A DNA stretch of 64,000 nucleotides from Desertibacillus haloalkaliphilus (GTDB lineage Bacteria > Bacillota > Bacilli > Bacillales > KJ1-10-99). Below, in pieces: positions 28,132 through 37,723 of the stretch. Below the pieces are notes generated by a model. The model was not told the origin of the DNA, ran no database searches, and worked only from the letters and a program-made list of their open reading frames with translations. Each line of letters starts with the position of its first letter. Positions within the stretch are counted from its first letter, which is position 1. Position numbers and translations under genes: made by a program. The stretch is taken from the NCBI RefSeq assembly GCF_019039105.1, contig NZ_JAHPIV010000009.1:62001-126000 (forward strand), written 5' to 3'.

Positions 28132-29323
28132 GATTTATCCTGATCAGTACGGGCGCTTTGGGAATTTTGGGGGTAAATTTGTTCCAGAAACGTTAATGAA
28201 TGCCCTCGAAGAACTTGAAGCTGCGTTGAATGAAGCGCTAAGAGATGAATCATTTTTACAAGCATATGATCATCACTTGAAACAATATGCAGGGCGGCCA
28301 ACAACAATTTCGTTTGCAGAAAACCTGACAAAACAATTTGGTGGTGCAAAAATCTATTTAAAGCGAGAAGATCTTGTTCATACAGGGGCACACAAATTAA
28401 ATAACGCTCTAGGACAAGCGCTGCTAGCGAAGCGTATGGGAAAGAAAAAAATCGTCGCTGAAACGGGCGCAGGCCAACATGGGGTAGCAACTGCTACGAT
28501 TGCCGCTCGTTTTGGATTAGAGTGTAAAGTGTTTATGGGTGAAGAAGATATGGAACGACAAGCCTTAAATGTTTTCCGAATGGAATTGTTAGGAGCTGAA
28601 GTCATTCCAGCAACCTCAGGTAGTAAAACTTTAAAAGATGCAACAAATGAGGCGATTCGTTATTGGGTGAGCCATGCGGATGATACGTTCTATTTGATCG
28701 GTTCGGTAGTGGGACCACACCCTTACCCGAAAATGGTTCGTGACTTCCAACGAGTGATTGGCGATGAATCTAAAGAACAGTTTGTTGAACTTGAAGGGAG
28801 TCTTCCGACTGAAATTATTGCCTGTGTCGGTGGTGGTAGCAATGCGATCGGCATGTTTTATCCATTTCTTACTGATGATGTCTCGCTCGTCGGTGTTGAG
28901 GCAGCTGGGAAAGGGGTTGACACAACGGAACACGCGGCAACGATTACGAAAGGTAGATTAGGAGTCATTCATGGTTCGTTAACATACCTGCTTCAAGATG
29001 AAGCCGGTCAAATTATTGAACCGTATTCGATTTCAGCAGGTCTTGATTACCCAGGAATTGGACCTGAACATGCTCATTTAGCAGAAACAGGGCGCGTCAA
29101 GTATGAAAGTGTCACTGACCAACAAGCATTAGATGCGCTTAAAGTTCTATCAGAAAAGGAAGGGATTCTTCCAGCCATTGAAAGTGCCCATGCATTAGCG
29201 AAAGCGTTTGAGCGTGCGAAACAAATGGACCCAACAGAGACGATCCTTGTGTGTTTATCTGGACGTGGTGATAAAGATGTTCATACGTTAATGAAACAGT
29301 TCAGAGGTGAAAATCATGAGTAA
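28124..29323 (+). CDS. trpB: Tryptophan synthase beta chain
   Basis: PLP enzyme joining indole and serine. The 399-residue protein begins with [13 protein letters not shown]-like sequence. The PLP lysine is K91 in [14 protein letters not shown], and the phosphate loop is GGGSNAIG. It works with TrpA as an alpha2beta2 complex, and trpA overlaps it by 8 nt, consistent with balanced synthesis. Confidence 0.98.
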   Translation: MSKIYPDQYGRFGNFGGKFVPETLMNALEELEAALNEALRDESFLQAYDHHLKQYAGRPTTISFAENLTKQFGGAKIYLKREDLVHTGAHKLNNALGQALLAKRMGKKKIVAETGAGQHGVATATIAARFGLECKVFMGEEDMERQALNVFRMELLGAEVIPATSGSKTLKDATNEAIRYWVSHADDTFYLIGSVVGPHPYPKMVRDFQRVIGDESKEQFVELEGSLPTEIIACVGGGSNAIGMFYPFLTDDVSLVGVEAAGKGVDTTEHAATITKGRLGVIHGSLTYLLQDEAGQIIEPYSISAGLDYPGIGPEHAHLAETGRVKYESVTDQQALDALKVLSEKEGILPAIESAHALAKAFERAKQMDPTETILVCLSGRGDKDVHTLMKQFRGENHE

Positions 29324-30119
29324 TGTTCGTTTTAAAGAGCAGGTTGAAAACAAGAAAGATTTATTTATCCCTTTTATCACAGCAGGTGATCCACATCCAG
29401 ACGTAACCATTGACTTAGCACTAGCTCTACAAGAGGGTGGTGCAGATGTGTTGGAGCTTGGAATCCCTTATTCAGATCCTTTAGCAGATGGACCAGTCAT
29501 TCAGCGCTCAGCAAAACGAGCATTGCAGCATGGGATGACAATTGAAAAGGCGATAGCGCTTGTTTCTCGTATGAGAGAACGAGGATTAACGATCCCACTT
29601 GTTATTTTTACGTATTACAATCCATTGTTACAACTAGGAATCGAGCGATTTTTTGAACTGGCACACGAGCATCAGATTGATGGTTTACTCGTTCCTGATT
29701 TACCATACGAAGAAAGTCAAGAACTCGCTAAGCAATGTCGGGAGCAAGAGGTTGCGTATATTTCACTTGTAGCACCTACATCAAATCAAAGGATCGCAAT
29801 GATTGCTAAAGAAGCACAAGGGTTCCTTTATTGTGTCTCTTCTCTTGGTGTTACGGGCGTTCGAGATACGTTTGACCCAAGAGTTTATGACTTTTTATCG
29901 TTAGTGAAGGAGAATAGCCCTGTACCGGTAGCTGTTGGCTTTGGCATCTCAAAGCGAGATCAAGTAGAAGCACTAGCTAACCATTGTGACGGTGTGATTG
30001 TGGGGAGTGCAATTATTAAAATGGTTGAACAACTAGAATCGCAGTTAATTGACGAAAAATTTAGAGATGAAGCGCTTTCAGAGATAAAAAGGTTTGTAGT
30101 ATCGCTCATTTCATCGTAA
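29316..30119 (+). CDS. trpA: Tryptophan synthase alpha chain
   Basis: Cleaves indole-3-glycerol phosphate and passes indole to TrpB. The 267-residue barrel has the catalytic Glu in [16 protein letters not shown], with the Asp in the same block, YYNPLLQLG and the phosphate-binding [10 protein letters not shown] and [11 protein letters not shown] 29316 lies in the trpB stop region (8-nt overlap, ATGAGTAA) with AGAGGTGA upstream. Confidence 0.97.
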   Translation: MSNVRFKEQVENKKDLFIPFITAGDPHPDVTIDLALALQEGGADVLELGIPYSDPLADGPVIQRSAKRALQHGMTIEKAIALVSRMRERGLTIPLVIFTYYNPLLQLGIERFFELAHEHQIDGLLVPDLPYEESQELAKQCREQEVAYISLVAPTSNQRIAMIAKEAQGFLYCVSSLGVTGVRDTFDPRVYDFLSLVKENSPVPVAVGFGISKRDQVEALANHCDGVIVGSAIIKMVEQLESQLIDEKFRDEALSEIKRFVVSLISS

Positions 30120-30160
30120 CATAGAACAATAACATACTTTATCCATGTGAGGTGCTAAAG

Positions 30161-31261
30161 ATGGAAGCAAAGAAACAATTAATTGGACTACCACCTTATA
30201 AGCCAGGAAAACCAATCGAAGAAGTGAAACGTGAGTTTGGATTGAACGAAGTGATCAAACTAGCATCAAATGAAAATCCTTTCGGTGCTTCTAAACAAGC
30301 TCAAGAGGCGATTCGACATTTGGCGACAGAAACAGCGGTGTATCCTGATGGATACGCAGCAGAACTACGTCAAAAAGTGTCAGCATTTTTAAATGTCGAA
30401 CAAGAGCAGCTTGTTTTTGGTAATGGTTCTGATGAAGTCATTCAAATGCTTTGTCGTACATTTTTGACGTCAGATACCAATACGGTAACCGCTACTCCAA
30501 CCTTTTCACAATACAAATTAAATGCCGTCATTGAAGGAGCGGAAATTCGCGAGGTCCCCCTAAAAGATGGTGTCCATGACTTGCAAGCGATGCTTCGTGC
30601 CATTGATCAACAAACACGAATTGTTTGGGTATGTAACCCGAATAATCCATCAGGTACGTATGTGAATGAACAGGAATTCCGCTCGTTTTTAGAACAAGTT
30701 CCAGATCACGTCCTAGTCGTATCGGATGAAGCGTATTATGAGTATGTAACGGCGAAGGACTTTCCACAGACGCTTCCACTTGTAGAAGAGTTTGAAAACT
30801 TACTTGTGTTGCGGACGTTCTCAAAGGCTTATGGGTTAGCGGCACTACGTATTGGGTATGGTGTTGCTCAGCGATCCGTTATTTCATTACTCGACCCCGT
30901 TCGACCGCCATTTAATACAACGACCATTGCTCATGCTTCAGCAATTGCCGCTTTAGGTGATCAAGCATTTATTAATGATTGTGTTGAGCGTAATAATGAA
31001 GGAATCAAGCAATATGTTGATTTTTGTAACAAACATGAATTGACATACTATCCAACGCAAACTAATTTTATTTTGATTGACTTCAACCGCTCTGGTGATG
31101 AAGTGTTTGACTACTTGCTTCGTCGAGGATATATTGTCCGTTCCGGTGAGGCACTTGGTTTTCCAACGTGTGTACGCATCACTGTTGGCAGTAAAGAGCA
31201 GAATCAGGGTATTATTGAAGAGCTTACAACATGGCTAGAACAGACAAAAGTTTCGAATTAA
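30161..31261 (+). CDS. hisC: Histidinol-phosphate aminotransferase (also aromatic aminotransferase)
   Basis: PLP aminotransferase that acts in histidine synthesis and, in Bacillus, also on prephenate-derived keto acids. The 366-residue protein begins at ATG 30161, 6 nt after GTGAGGTG, with [28 protein letters not shown] and the PLP lysine near residue 222 in [16 protein letters not shown]. The position between trpA and tyrA is conserved in B. subtilis and supports the aromatic role. Confidence 0.96.
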   Translation: MEAKKQLIGLPPYKPGKPIEEVKREFGLNEVIKLASNENPFGASKQAQEAIRHLATETAVYPDGYAAELRQKVSAFLNVEQEQLVFGNGSDEVIQMLCRTFLTSDTNTVTATPTFSQYKLNAVIEGAEIREVPLKDGVHDLQAMLRAIDQQTRIVWVCNPNNPSGTYVNEQEFRSFLEQVPDHVLVVSDEAYYEYVTAKDFPQTLPLVEEFENLLVLRTFSKAYGLAALRIGYGVAQRSVISLLDPVRPPFNTTTIAHASAIAALGDQAFINDCVERNNEGIKQYVDFCNKHELTYYPTQTNFILIDFNRSGDEVFDYLLRRGYIVRSGEALGFPTCVRITVGSKEQNQGIIEELTTWLEQTKVSN

Positions 31262-31297
31262 TGAAGGTCAATGAACGATGTTAGGGGGTAAAGATAC

Positions 31298-32398
31298 GTG
31301 TCACGTACAGCCTTTATCATTGGCTTAGGATTGATTGGCGGTTCAATTGCTTTAGCATTGAAAGAGGAGCATGATGTAAACATCATCGGGTATGATATTG
31401 ATGAACGTCAACTGAAAATGGCCCATTCACTAAAAGTAATTGATGAACATAGGCATTCAATTGAAGCTGGTGTAATAGAAGCGGACTTAATTATTTTGGC
31501 GACGCCAGTAACCAAAACCGAACAACTGCTTGAAGAGATGATTGATTACGAAATGAAGCCGGGGGCTATCATCACAGATGTTGGCAGTACAAAACAACGA
31601 ATTTTTGAAAAGGCAAGCGGATTAGCAAGAAAAGATGTGACGTTTATTGGGGGGCATCCGATGGCAGGTTCCCATAAGACGGGTGTAGAAGCTGCGCGTG
31701 CACATTTGTTTGAAAATGCATTCTACATTTTAACTCCGACAGCCCAGACGAATATAACGAAGGTTATTCAACTTCAAAATTGGTTAAAAGGGACAAAAGC
31801 AAAGTTTATTGAAATGACACCAGATCAGCATGACCGGCTTGCTGGAGCGGTCAGTCATTTTCCTCACATTGTTGCAGCTAGTCTCGTACATCAATTGGCT
31901 AAGATTGAAGGGGAGGATCCGCTCGTTTCTAGACTTGCAGCGGGAGGCTTTCGAGATATTACAAGAGTTGCCTCGGCAAGTCCGGTGATGTGGCGCGATA
32001 TTCTCTTACATAATAAAGATCAATTGTTAGGTCTACTCGATCATTGGCAGGAGGAAATGGCTTATGTAAAAGGGTTAATCGAAAGCGAGGCTAGCGATAA
32101 GATCTATCGTTACTTTGATGTGGCGAAGGAATTTCGCGATGGGTTACCGATACATAAAAAAGGAGCGATTCCGTCGTTTTATGACTTATATGTCGATGTA
32201 CCAGATCATCCAGGTGTGATTAGTGATGTGACTAGCATCCTTGCGCAAGCAGGTATTAGTATAACAAATATTCGTATTATTGAAACGAGAGAAGATATTA
32301 TGGGCGTCTTACGGTTGAGTTTTCGATCAGAGTCCGATCGTACAAAAGCACAAGAGTGTCTAGGGAATCAACTGTATGAAACGTATTTGATGCAATAG
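31298..32398 (+). CDS. tyrA: Prephenate dehydrogenase
   Basis: NAD-dependent oxidative decarboxylation of prephenate to 4-hydroxyphenylpyruvate. The 366-residue protein has the Rossmann motif GLGLIGGSIA at residues 9-18, GGHPMAGSHKTG with the catalytic His, and a C-terminal ACT domain (about residues 297-366, DVPDHPGVISDVTSILAQ) likely to sense tyrosine. The start is GTG at 31298 after TTAGGGGGT. Confidence 0.96.
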   Translation: MSRTAFIIGLGLIGGSIALALKEEHDVNIIGYDIDERQLKMAHSLKVIDEHRHSIEAGVIEADLIILATPVTKTEQLLEEMIDYEMKPGAIITDVGSTKQRIFEKASGLARKDVTFIGGHPMAGSHKTGVEAARAHLFENAFYILTPTAQTNITKVIQLQNWLKGTKAKFIEMTPDQHDRLAGAVSHFPHIVAASLVHQLAKIEGEDPLVSRLAAGGFRDITRVASASPVMWRDILLHNKDQLLGLLDHWQEEMAYVKGLIESEASDKIYRYFDVAKEFRDGLPIHKKGAIPSFYDLYVDVPDHPGVISDVTSILAQAGISITNIRIIETREDIMGVLRLSFRSESDRTKAQECLGNQLYETYLMQ

Positions 32399-32413
32399 TG
32401 AGGTGTTCAATGA

Positions 32414-33706
32414 ATGGCAGACGTAGTGGTAGAACCAGTGAGACAAGGATTGAATGGTGATATTACCATACCTGGTGATAAATCGATTTCACACCGAGCT
32501 GTTATGTTTGGTGCAGTAGCAAATGGGAGAACAACCATTGAGGGATTTTTGCCAGGCGAAGATTGTATAAGTACAATTTCCTGTTTTAAAAAGCTTGGTG
32601 TAGCCATCGATCATGAGCAAGACCGCGTCACTGTAGATGGTAACGGCTGGGATGGTTTGCAGGAACCTGTAGAGATATTAGATGTTGGTAATTCGGGGAC
32701 GACGACCCGGTTAATGCTTGGGGTCCTAGCGGCTCGCCCGTTTCATTCTGTAATTATAGGGGATCAATCCATTGCTAAACGACCGATGTCACGAGTGACC
32801 GTACCATTACGCGATATGGGAGCGTCCATTGACGGTCGCGCAGAAGGGAACTTGACCCCTCTATCGATTCGCGGAGGGAATACAAAAGGCATATCGTATA
32901 CATCAAAGGTAGCGAGTGCACAGGTGAAATCAGCCATTTTATTAGCAGGTATCCAAAGTGAAGGCATAACCTCGGTACATGAACCGTTTATCTCAAGAGA
33001 CCATACCGAGCGAATGTTAGAGGCTTTCGGTGTAGAAGTAGAGCGTGACGGCAATACAGTAAGTGTGAGAGGTAAGCAAGAACTAACAGGTCGTCATATT
33101 GTCATACCTGGAGACATCTCTTCCGCAGCGTTCTTCCTTGTGGCTGGAGCCATCGTTCCCAATAGCAATATTACGTTAAGAAATGTTGGTATGAACCCAA
33201 CGAGGACAGGAATCATTGATGTTCTTTTAGCCATGGGAGCTGATTTAACCTTAAGTAATCAGCAAGTGTTGAACGGAGAACCAGTGGCTGATTTGACGAT
33301 TGCAACATCTTCACTAAAAGCGATCGAAATCGGTGGTGAATTAATCCCGAGGTTAATTGATGAGATACCAGTCATCGCAGTTTTAGCGACTCAAGCGAGT
33401 GGTAAGACGGTGATTAAAGATGCAGAAGAACTAAAAGTTAAAGAAACGAATCGTATAGATACAGTAGTGAGTGAATTGAAAAAAATAGGTGCATCGATTG
33501 AAGCGACCGAAGATGGCATGATCATAAATGGTACTGGTTGCTTGCAAGGGGCTCATGTACAAAGTTTTGGGGATCATCGCATTGGAATGGCAATGGCTGT
33601 GGCAGCTTGTGTGAGCGACCAGCCTGTTACAATTGCCGAAAGTGAAGCGATTGCCGTCTCTTATCCGACATTTTTCACTGACTTAAACACGTTAAAATCT
33701 TTGTAA
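32414..33706 (+). CDS. aroA: 3-phosphoshikimate 1-carboxyvinyltransferase (EPSP synthase)
   Basis: Adds enolpyruvate to shikimate-3-phosphate. The 430-residue protein has the substrate-binding [11 protein letters not shown] at residues 21-31, [10 protein letters not shown], the central [12 protein letters not shown] and the C-terminal [12 protein letters not shown]. It ends the aro-trp supraoperon (old B. subtilis name aroE). A 10-bp hairpin without T-run follows. Confidence 0.97.
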   Translation: MADVVVEPVRQGLNGDITIPGDKSISHRAVMFGAVANGRTTIEGFLPGEDCISTISCFKKLGVAIDHEQDRVTVDGNGWDGLQEPVEILDVGNSGTTTRLMLGVLAARPFHSVIIGDQSIAKRPMSRVTVPLRDMGASIDGRAEGNLTPLSIRGGNTKGISYTSKVASAQVKSAILLAGIQSEGITSVHEPFISRDHTERMLEAFGVEVERDGNTVSVRGKQELTGRHIVIPGDISSAAFFLVAGAIVPNSNITLRNVGMNPTRTGIIDVLLAMGADLTLSNQQVLNGEPVADLTIATSSLKAIEIGGELIPRLIDEIPVIAVLATQASGKTVIKDAEELKVKETNRIDTVVSELKKIGASIEATEDGMIINGTGCLQGAHVQSFGDHRIGMAMAVAACVSDQPVTIAESEAIAVSYPTFFTDLNTLKSL

Positions 33707-33713
33707 TGACATT

Positions 33714-33739
33714 AGGCGAAAACGACATTGTTTTCGCCT
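33714..33739 (+). terminator. Perfect hairpin after aroA, lacking a T-tract
   Basis: Arms AGGCGAAAAC (33714-33723) and GTTTTCGCCT (33730-33739), GACATT loop. No T-run follows, so it may terminate poorly or protect the 3' end. Confidence 0.5.
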
Positions 33740-33773
33740 GATTCAAACAAATCAAATTTTTCTGAAAACACTA

Positions 33774-33801
33774 TTGACTTCCTGTGTAAATCAGTTATAA
33801 T
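33774..33801 (+). promoter_or_regulatory. Strong sigma-A promoter for a short leader or small RNA
   Basis: TTGACT (33774-33779), 16-nt spacer and consensus TATAAT (33796-33801). Transcription would begin near 33808. Confidence 0.7.
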
Positions 33802-33807
33802 TTAATT

Positions 33808-33907
33808 AGCGTATGGTTTCTCTCCACTCCTATCCATACTAATAAACTTATAGCATTTTTGCTATACCTGGTTTGAAAGCGTTTACGTGATCAAGCCAGG
33901 TCTTTTT
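33808..33907 (+). ncRNA. Candidate small RNA or attenuated leader with three hairpins
   Basis: The predicted RNA of about 100 nt has three successive stems: GTATGG/CCATAC (33811-33816, 33834-33839); TATAGCA/TGCTATA (33849-33855, 33860-33866) with a TTTT loop; and ACCTGGTTTGA/TCAAGCCAGGT (33866-33876, 33891-33901) with one G-U, followed by TCTTTTT. The last is a good intrinsic terminator. The coding gene starts about 90 nt later. It matches no riboswitch consensus that I recall. A cre-like sequence lies in the terminator stem-loop. Confidence 0.6.
33874..33888 (+). promoter_or_regulatory. cre-like (CcpA) sequence within the leader terminator
   Basis: TTGAAAGCGTTTACG matches the cre pattern WTGNAANCGNWNNCW at 14 of 15 positions, differing at the last base. 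It lies 70-80 nt downstream of the predicted start, where CcpA could act as a roadblock. Chance overlap with the hairpin loop is possible. Confidence 0.3.
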
Positions 33908-33998
33908 ATTGTCTAAGCGAATTCGTTCAGACTCACGTTTCTTTTATTCATGAAACCCTGTTCTCGGACATAGCTTGTCTATAAGAGGAGGGTGGTTT

Positions 33999-34919
33999 AT
34001 GAAGTATATCTTAGAAGGAGTACAAGAAGTCGAGTCCGGTCGTTATATTCAACGATCCTATCTCATTCATGGGCATAAGGTGTCCTATGTGAGTGAGAGA
34101 TCCCGTCGATTAAAGCATGTAAAGGTAAATACAGATGGCTTTACCCTTAAAGCTGGTTATATAATGAATGATTATCAATTATTAACTCAAATGAGTTATT
34201 CGACATCTAAATTAAAAATTAAGCAACTGATTGAAAAGGGCTGTACAACGGTTATTACCTATTGCAATGTAAACTATCATCATGAACTCAAATCAAAATT
34301 ACGCAAGGCTAGGCACCAAATGATTAACAGTGCGATCGATTATGTGATAGGGATCACGGTTCCGTCAGCGGCATTAAACCCAGAGTTAATACGAGCTTGT
34401 AAGCATGAGCTAGTGCCAGTCATCCGTGTGACATTTCACGACTCTTGTGACATTCGGCAAATCCAATGGCAACGAATCAATGAAGCAATGATGACATACT
34501 CACCTGTCATCATTCCCGTACGAGAAAACGAAAACGATTTAAAGAAAAAACAGGTAGACAAGGAAAGGGAGTATTGGAATCGATTAATGAACCAGTACCG
34601 CATCCCTACTACCCAAGACCTCCCTGAACATACACCATTATCAAAGCTAGCGTGCAAAAAAATTGGTCTCTACCCAAGCAAGGGCGAGCTTGTCGTTGGT
34701 AGTGAACTTGACTATAATTTATTTCAGCAAAAAGGGCAGTCCGAGATAGTTGCTGAAGACGACGAATTTCTTTATGATAAGGATAAACCAGATATCGTTG
34801 TCGCAAAAGGAACGGTCCTAAAAGCAGGCGAGCACGTTTATTACCGGCCTGGTATGGGTAGAGAATTTAAAGTCAAGCTTCCAGGTCATTTTCTACCTAT
34901 CACAGAGGCATATTCATAA
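33999..34919 (+). CDS. Degenerate, shortened amidohydrolase (hydantoinase/dihydropyrimidinase-like), probably non-catalytic
   Basis: The 306-residue protein keeps the ends of a hydantoinase-type amidohydrolase. The N-terminal composite domain leads to GYIMNDYQ (residues 53-60), where active enzymes have GfID-H-H. Near the C-terminus IGLYPSKGELVVGSELDYNLF closely fits the family block GLYPRKGxIAVGSDADLV, followed by DIVVAKGTVLKAGEHVYYRPG. The metal-binding H-x-H is absent, and the barrel is about 150 residues shorter than usual. ATG 33999 follows AGGAGGG. The frame is intact, so it is probably expressed. Function unknown; B. subtilis has no such gene here. Confidence 0.7.
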   Translation: MKYILEGVQEVESGRYIQRSYLIHGHKVSYVSERSRRLKHVKVNTDGFTLKAGYIMNDYQLLTQMSYSTSKLKIKQLIEKGCTTVITYCNVNYHHELKSKLRKARHQMINSAIDYVIGITVPSAALNPELIRACKHELVPVIRVTFHDSCDIRQIQWQRINEAMMTYSPVIIPVRENENDLKKKQVDKEREYWNRLMNQYRIPTTQDLPEHTPLSKLACKKIGLYPSKGELVVGSELDYNLFQQKGQSEIVAEDDEFLYDKDKPDIVVAKGTVLKAGEHVYYRPGMGREFKVKLPGHFLPITEAYS

Positions 34920-34944
34920 GCATTTTTATTGTGTAATGCTTTTA
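34918..34944 (+). terminator. Weak terminator after the amidohydrolase-like gene
   Basis: Arms AAGCATT (34918-34924) and AATGCTT (34935-34941), then a short T-tract. The 5' arm overlaps the stop codon. Confidence 0.5.
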
Positions 34945-34999
34945 GGTTGACCTTTGTTGTCGATATCTATGAATGGGAACGGACAAATAGGAGGATCTT

Positions 35000-36268
35000 A
35001 TGAACCAAGCAATTGATCAAGCTATGCGCCTTATTGAACAAGGTGCGACAGAAAAAGGTTTAAACAAGTTAGAGGACATTGAAAAAACAGCCAATCATGA
35101 TACGAAGTATACGCTTGCGCAAGTTTATTTTGAATTAGGATTAATTGATCGCTCGAAAGTAATAATTGATGAGCTTTTAGCTCTTTATCCTGATGAAGGC
35201 GAACTTTATACGTTTGCAGCTGAATTATATATCGACCTTGATCAGGAAGACGAAGCCATCGAGATGTTGTTAGAAATTAAGGAACAAGACGAGGCCTATT
35301 TGCAAGCACAGCTGTTACTGGCTGATTTATATCAAATGCAGGGGTTGGATGAAGTAGCAGAGCAAAAGTTATTGCAGGCGGCTAAAAGAGCGCCAGATGA
35401 ACCAATCATCTCTTTTGGCCTTGCAGAGTTTTATCTGGATCGGGGAGACTATGGAAAGAGTATTCCCTATTACAAGAAAGTCATCTATTCAAAGGAATCA
35501 TTGCCTACAGAAATCAATGTCGATTTACGTATGGCAGAGGCTTATAGTGCGAATGGTCAATTTGAGGATGCTCTTATCCATTATGAAAAAGGATTAAAAA
35601 ATAGTGAAGAGCTCAATGCGATTTTTGGGTACGGGTATACCGCTTATCAATTAGGTGAGTATAAAACAGCGATTGCGCAGTTTGAAAAGTTGAAAGAGCT
35701 AGACCCACAGTACAGCAGTTTATATCCTTATTTGGCGAAAGCCCTTGAAGCCCAAGAGTCTTTAAATGAAGCATTAACTGCAGTCAAAGAGGGTGTCGCT
35801 GTTGATGAGTACAATGACTCCTTATTTGTACATGCAGGTAAGCTTAGCCTAAAACTAAAGCAAACACAACAGGCTGAGGAATACTTACGAGATGCTCTTG
35901 CGCTAAATCCAGCTAATTTTGAAGCATTTCGAACATTAGCAGCTTTCTTAAGGGAAGAAGAGCGCTATGATGATGTTATTGAGTTAATTGCTCATATCAA
36001 AGAATTTGGAGAAGAGGATCCGCTGTTTGAATGGTACTTAGCTAGTGCTTATCACCATGAAGATCAAGTCGATAAAGCAGACAAGCACTACCAACGAGCA
36101 ATCGATGCCTTTAGAGAAGATGCAGACTTCCTAGAGGAATATGGAAGGTTTTTATTAGAGCTTGGTTATCGGGAAAAAGCGCTTGCTTATCTGCGTAAAT
36201 CCGTAGGTTACGATCAGAGTCGTCTTCACCTTCAAGAATTAATCTTTGAGATCGAATCATACTCATAA
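35000..36268 (+). CDS. ypiA: TPR-repeat protein YpiA
   Basis: A soluble 422-residue protein made almost entirely of tetratricopeptide repeats (recurring A-x(3)-L/Y-x(2)-G/A-x(3)-A pattern, for example YAEQKLLQAAKRAPDEP-like and AEEYLRDALALNPANFEAFR units). B. subtilis ypiA lies at the same place downstream of aroE. It probably acts as a scaffold in protein interactions; its partner is unknown. Ribosome-binding site GGAGGA is 7 nt before ATG. Confidence 0.88.
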   Translation: MNQAIDQAMRLIEQGATEKGLNKLEDIEKTANHDTKYTLAQVYFELGLIDRSKVIIDELLALYPDEGELYTFAAELYIDLDQEDEAIEMLLEIKEQDEAYLQAQLLLADLYQMQGLDEVAEQKLLQAAKRAPDEPIISFGLAEFYLDRGDYGKSIPYYKKVIYSKESLPTEINVDLRMAEAYSANGQFEDALIHYEKGLKNSEELNAIFGYGYTAYQLGEYKTAIAQFEKLKELDPQYSSLYPYLAKALEAQESLNEALTAVKEGVAVDEYNDSLFVHAGKLSLKLKQTQQAEEYLRDALALNPANFEAFRTLAAFLREEERYDDVIELIAHIKEFGEEDPLFEWYLASAYHHEDQVDKADKHYQRAIDAFREDADFLEEYGRFLLELGYREKALAYLRKSVGYDQSRLHLQELIFEIESYS

Positions 36269-36296
36269 TGTGTACAGATTACGTCGGGCTGTAGAA

Positions 36297-36327
36297 AAAT
36301 GCCTTATTTTCAGGCGATTTATTTTTA
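36297..36327 (+). terminator. Candidate terminator after ypiA
   Basis: AAATGCCT (36297-36304) pairs with AGGC-G-ATTT (36312-36320) with a single bulged G, then ATTTTTA. Confidence 0.5.
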
Positions 36328-36342
36328 AGAGTGGCAGGGATT

Positions 36343-36372
36343 TTGTCATGTGTATTGAATTGTTACTATAGT
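36343..36372 (+). promoter_or_regulatory. Candidate sigma-A promoter for ypiB
   Basis: TTGTCA (36343-36348), 18-nt spacer, TATAGT (36367-36372). Confidence 0.45.
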
Positions 36373-36428
36373 ACCTCATAAGGTCCTCATCAACTTTTGA
36401 TGAATTTACTATTGGGGAGGGATTAGTG

Positions 36429-36980
36429 ATGAGCAGCACAATTTCAGTTATTGAGAAGAAGGATTTTCTAAAGTGGTTTTTAAACACTTATCAATTGAAA
36501 AGAAGAGAATGTGCATGGTTGTTAAATTACTTGATTAGTGATAATGACATTATGAAACACGTTCATTTTGTAGATAAGGCTGAGCATTGTCCTAAAGCGC
36601 TTGTTATTTCATCAACAGACGTTGAGCAAATTCCGTTTTGTTTTCATAAGCACCAGCATGTAACGATGGATGCAGAAAAAGCGTTCCACGATATCCGTCT
36701 CAATAACGAGGAAGATATTTATATTCAACTTAATTTTCCGAGTTCACAAACAAACCCACAATATGTTGCTGTGTTAGAAGATAATCCTTTTCTTCCTAGA
36801 AATGAAGAAGCCACAAATGTTGACCAGCTCTTGGCGGAAATGGTACTTGATAAAGCAATCGTTTCGTTTAAGAGGCAACGGCTATTAGAAGAGATCAACA
36901 AATCTCTTGATCAAAATGATGAGCAGTTATTTCTATCGCTAACAACGGAATTAAATAAACTTTCTGCCCTTGATCAATAG
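36429..36980 (+). CDS. ypiB: YpiB family protein (UPF0302 plus IDEAL domain)
   Basis: A 183-residue cytoplasmic protein. Residues 1 to about 120 form the UPF0302 domain (FLKWFLNTYQLKRRECAWLLNYL, HCPKALVISS). The C-terminus has an IDEAL domain, AEMVLDKAIVSFKRQRLLEEI, with LDQNDEQLFLSLTTEL after it. ATG 36429 is 7 nt after GGGGAGGG; GTG 36426 is the next-best start. Its role is unknown beyond linkage to ypiF and qcrABC in Bacillus. Confidence 0.88.
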   Translation: MSSTISVIEKKDFLKWFLNTYQLKRRECAWLLNYLISDNDIMKHVHFVDKAEHCPKALVISSTDVEQIPFCFHKHQHVTMDAEKAFHDIRLNNEEDIYIQLNFPSSQTNPQYVAVLEDNPFLPRNEEATNVDQLLAEMVLDKAIVSFKRQRLLEEINKSLDQNDEQLFLSLTTELNKLSALDQ

Positions 36981-36997
36981 ACAAGGGTTCTTTTTTT
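36967..36997 (+). terminator. Intrinsic terminator after ypiB
   Basis: CCCTTG (36967-36972) and CAAGGG (36982-36987), then TTCTTTTTTT. The hairpin overlaps the end of the ypiB coding region. Confidence 0.75.
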
Positions 36998-37117
36998 AGG
37001 TAAAGGAGGGGCAGGAGTTAATTTTTGACGGAAATGTGAATTTTGTTGTAATGCTTTTTATTTGTTTGTTAAAAGATATATGATGGAAACGAACCTGAGT
37101 AGACGAGGAGAGATAAC

Positions 37118-37597
37118 ATGAAATGGCAAGCAATAGAAATTGATACTTACTTACAAGCAAAAGAATATGTTGATACAGCAATTATCCCATTAGTTCCGAT
37201 TTCATGGGAAAAGGAAGTGAAAGGAACGGTAGCGATGGGCGAATTTATTATGATTATGGCGGATGAATTAGAGCGACAGTTTAGAGGTCGTGTCATTCAG
37301 TTTCCTGCTTTTAGCTATTTGAAATCTGAGCCACTTGACGATCGCGTTCAACGCTTGGAATGTTGGTATCAAGAACTTACTGAACATGGAGTGAAGCATG
37401 TCGTTTATATCACGAGTGATCATGACTGGAAAACAGCCGAAAATAAGTTAAGTGATATGTTGTTGTGGCTTCCGACGATCCCGTTAGAGCACATGGATCA
37501 TCAATATAAGGTTCAAACGGTTTCAGACCAAATTAAACAACTATTGCCTATTATGACAAATAAATGGCAAAATGATAGTGGTCTGCAAAATGATTAA
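37118..37597 (+). CDS. ypiF: DUF2487 protein YpiF
   Basis: A 159-residue soluble protein of the YpiF/DUF2487 family, recognised from MKWQAIEIDTYLQAKEYVDTA, LVPISWE and the conserved position just before qcrA. No catalytic motif is visible. In Bacillus it is always near the cytochrome bc genes, but its function is not known. Confidence 0.85.
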   Translation: MKWQAIEIDTYLQAKEYVDTAIIPLVPISWEKEVKGTVAMGEFIMIMADELERQFRGRVIQFPAFSYLKSEPLDDRVQRLECWYQELTEHGVKHVVYITSDHDWKTAENKLSDMLLWLPTIPLEHMDHQYKVQTVSDQIKQLLPIMTNKWQNDSGLQND

Positions 37598-37617
37598 TAA
37601 TTTGACACAGCAAAAGA

Positions 37618-37647
37618 TTGACAGTGCTAGAGCAGTTAGGCTATCAT
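37618..37647 (+). promoter_or_regulatory. Sigma-A promoter for qcrABC
   Basis: Consensus TTGACA (37618-37623), 18-nt spacer, TATCAT (37642-37647). A TATAAT at 37661-37666 without a matching -35 lies just downstream. Confidence 0.55.
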
Positions 37648-37723
37648 GAGATTGTCCTAGTATAATCTGTGTTGTATTTTTGTCCGGATGGACTTAAGAC
37701 TATAACGTAGGGGGGGAAACCTA

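Noticed and set aside
28029-28490. 153-codon minus-strand frame across the trpF/trpB junction
   Set aside because: Shadow of trpF and trpB; its translation has no recognisable domain.
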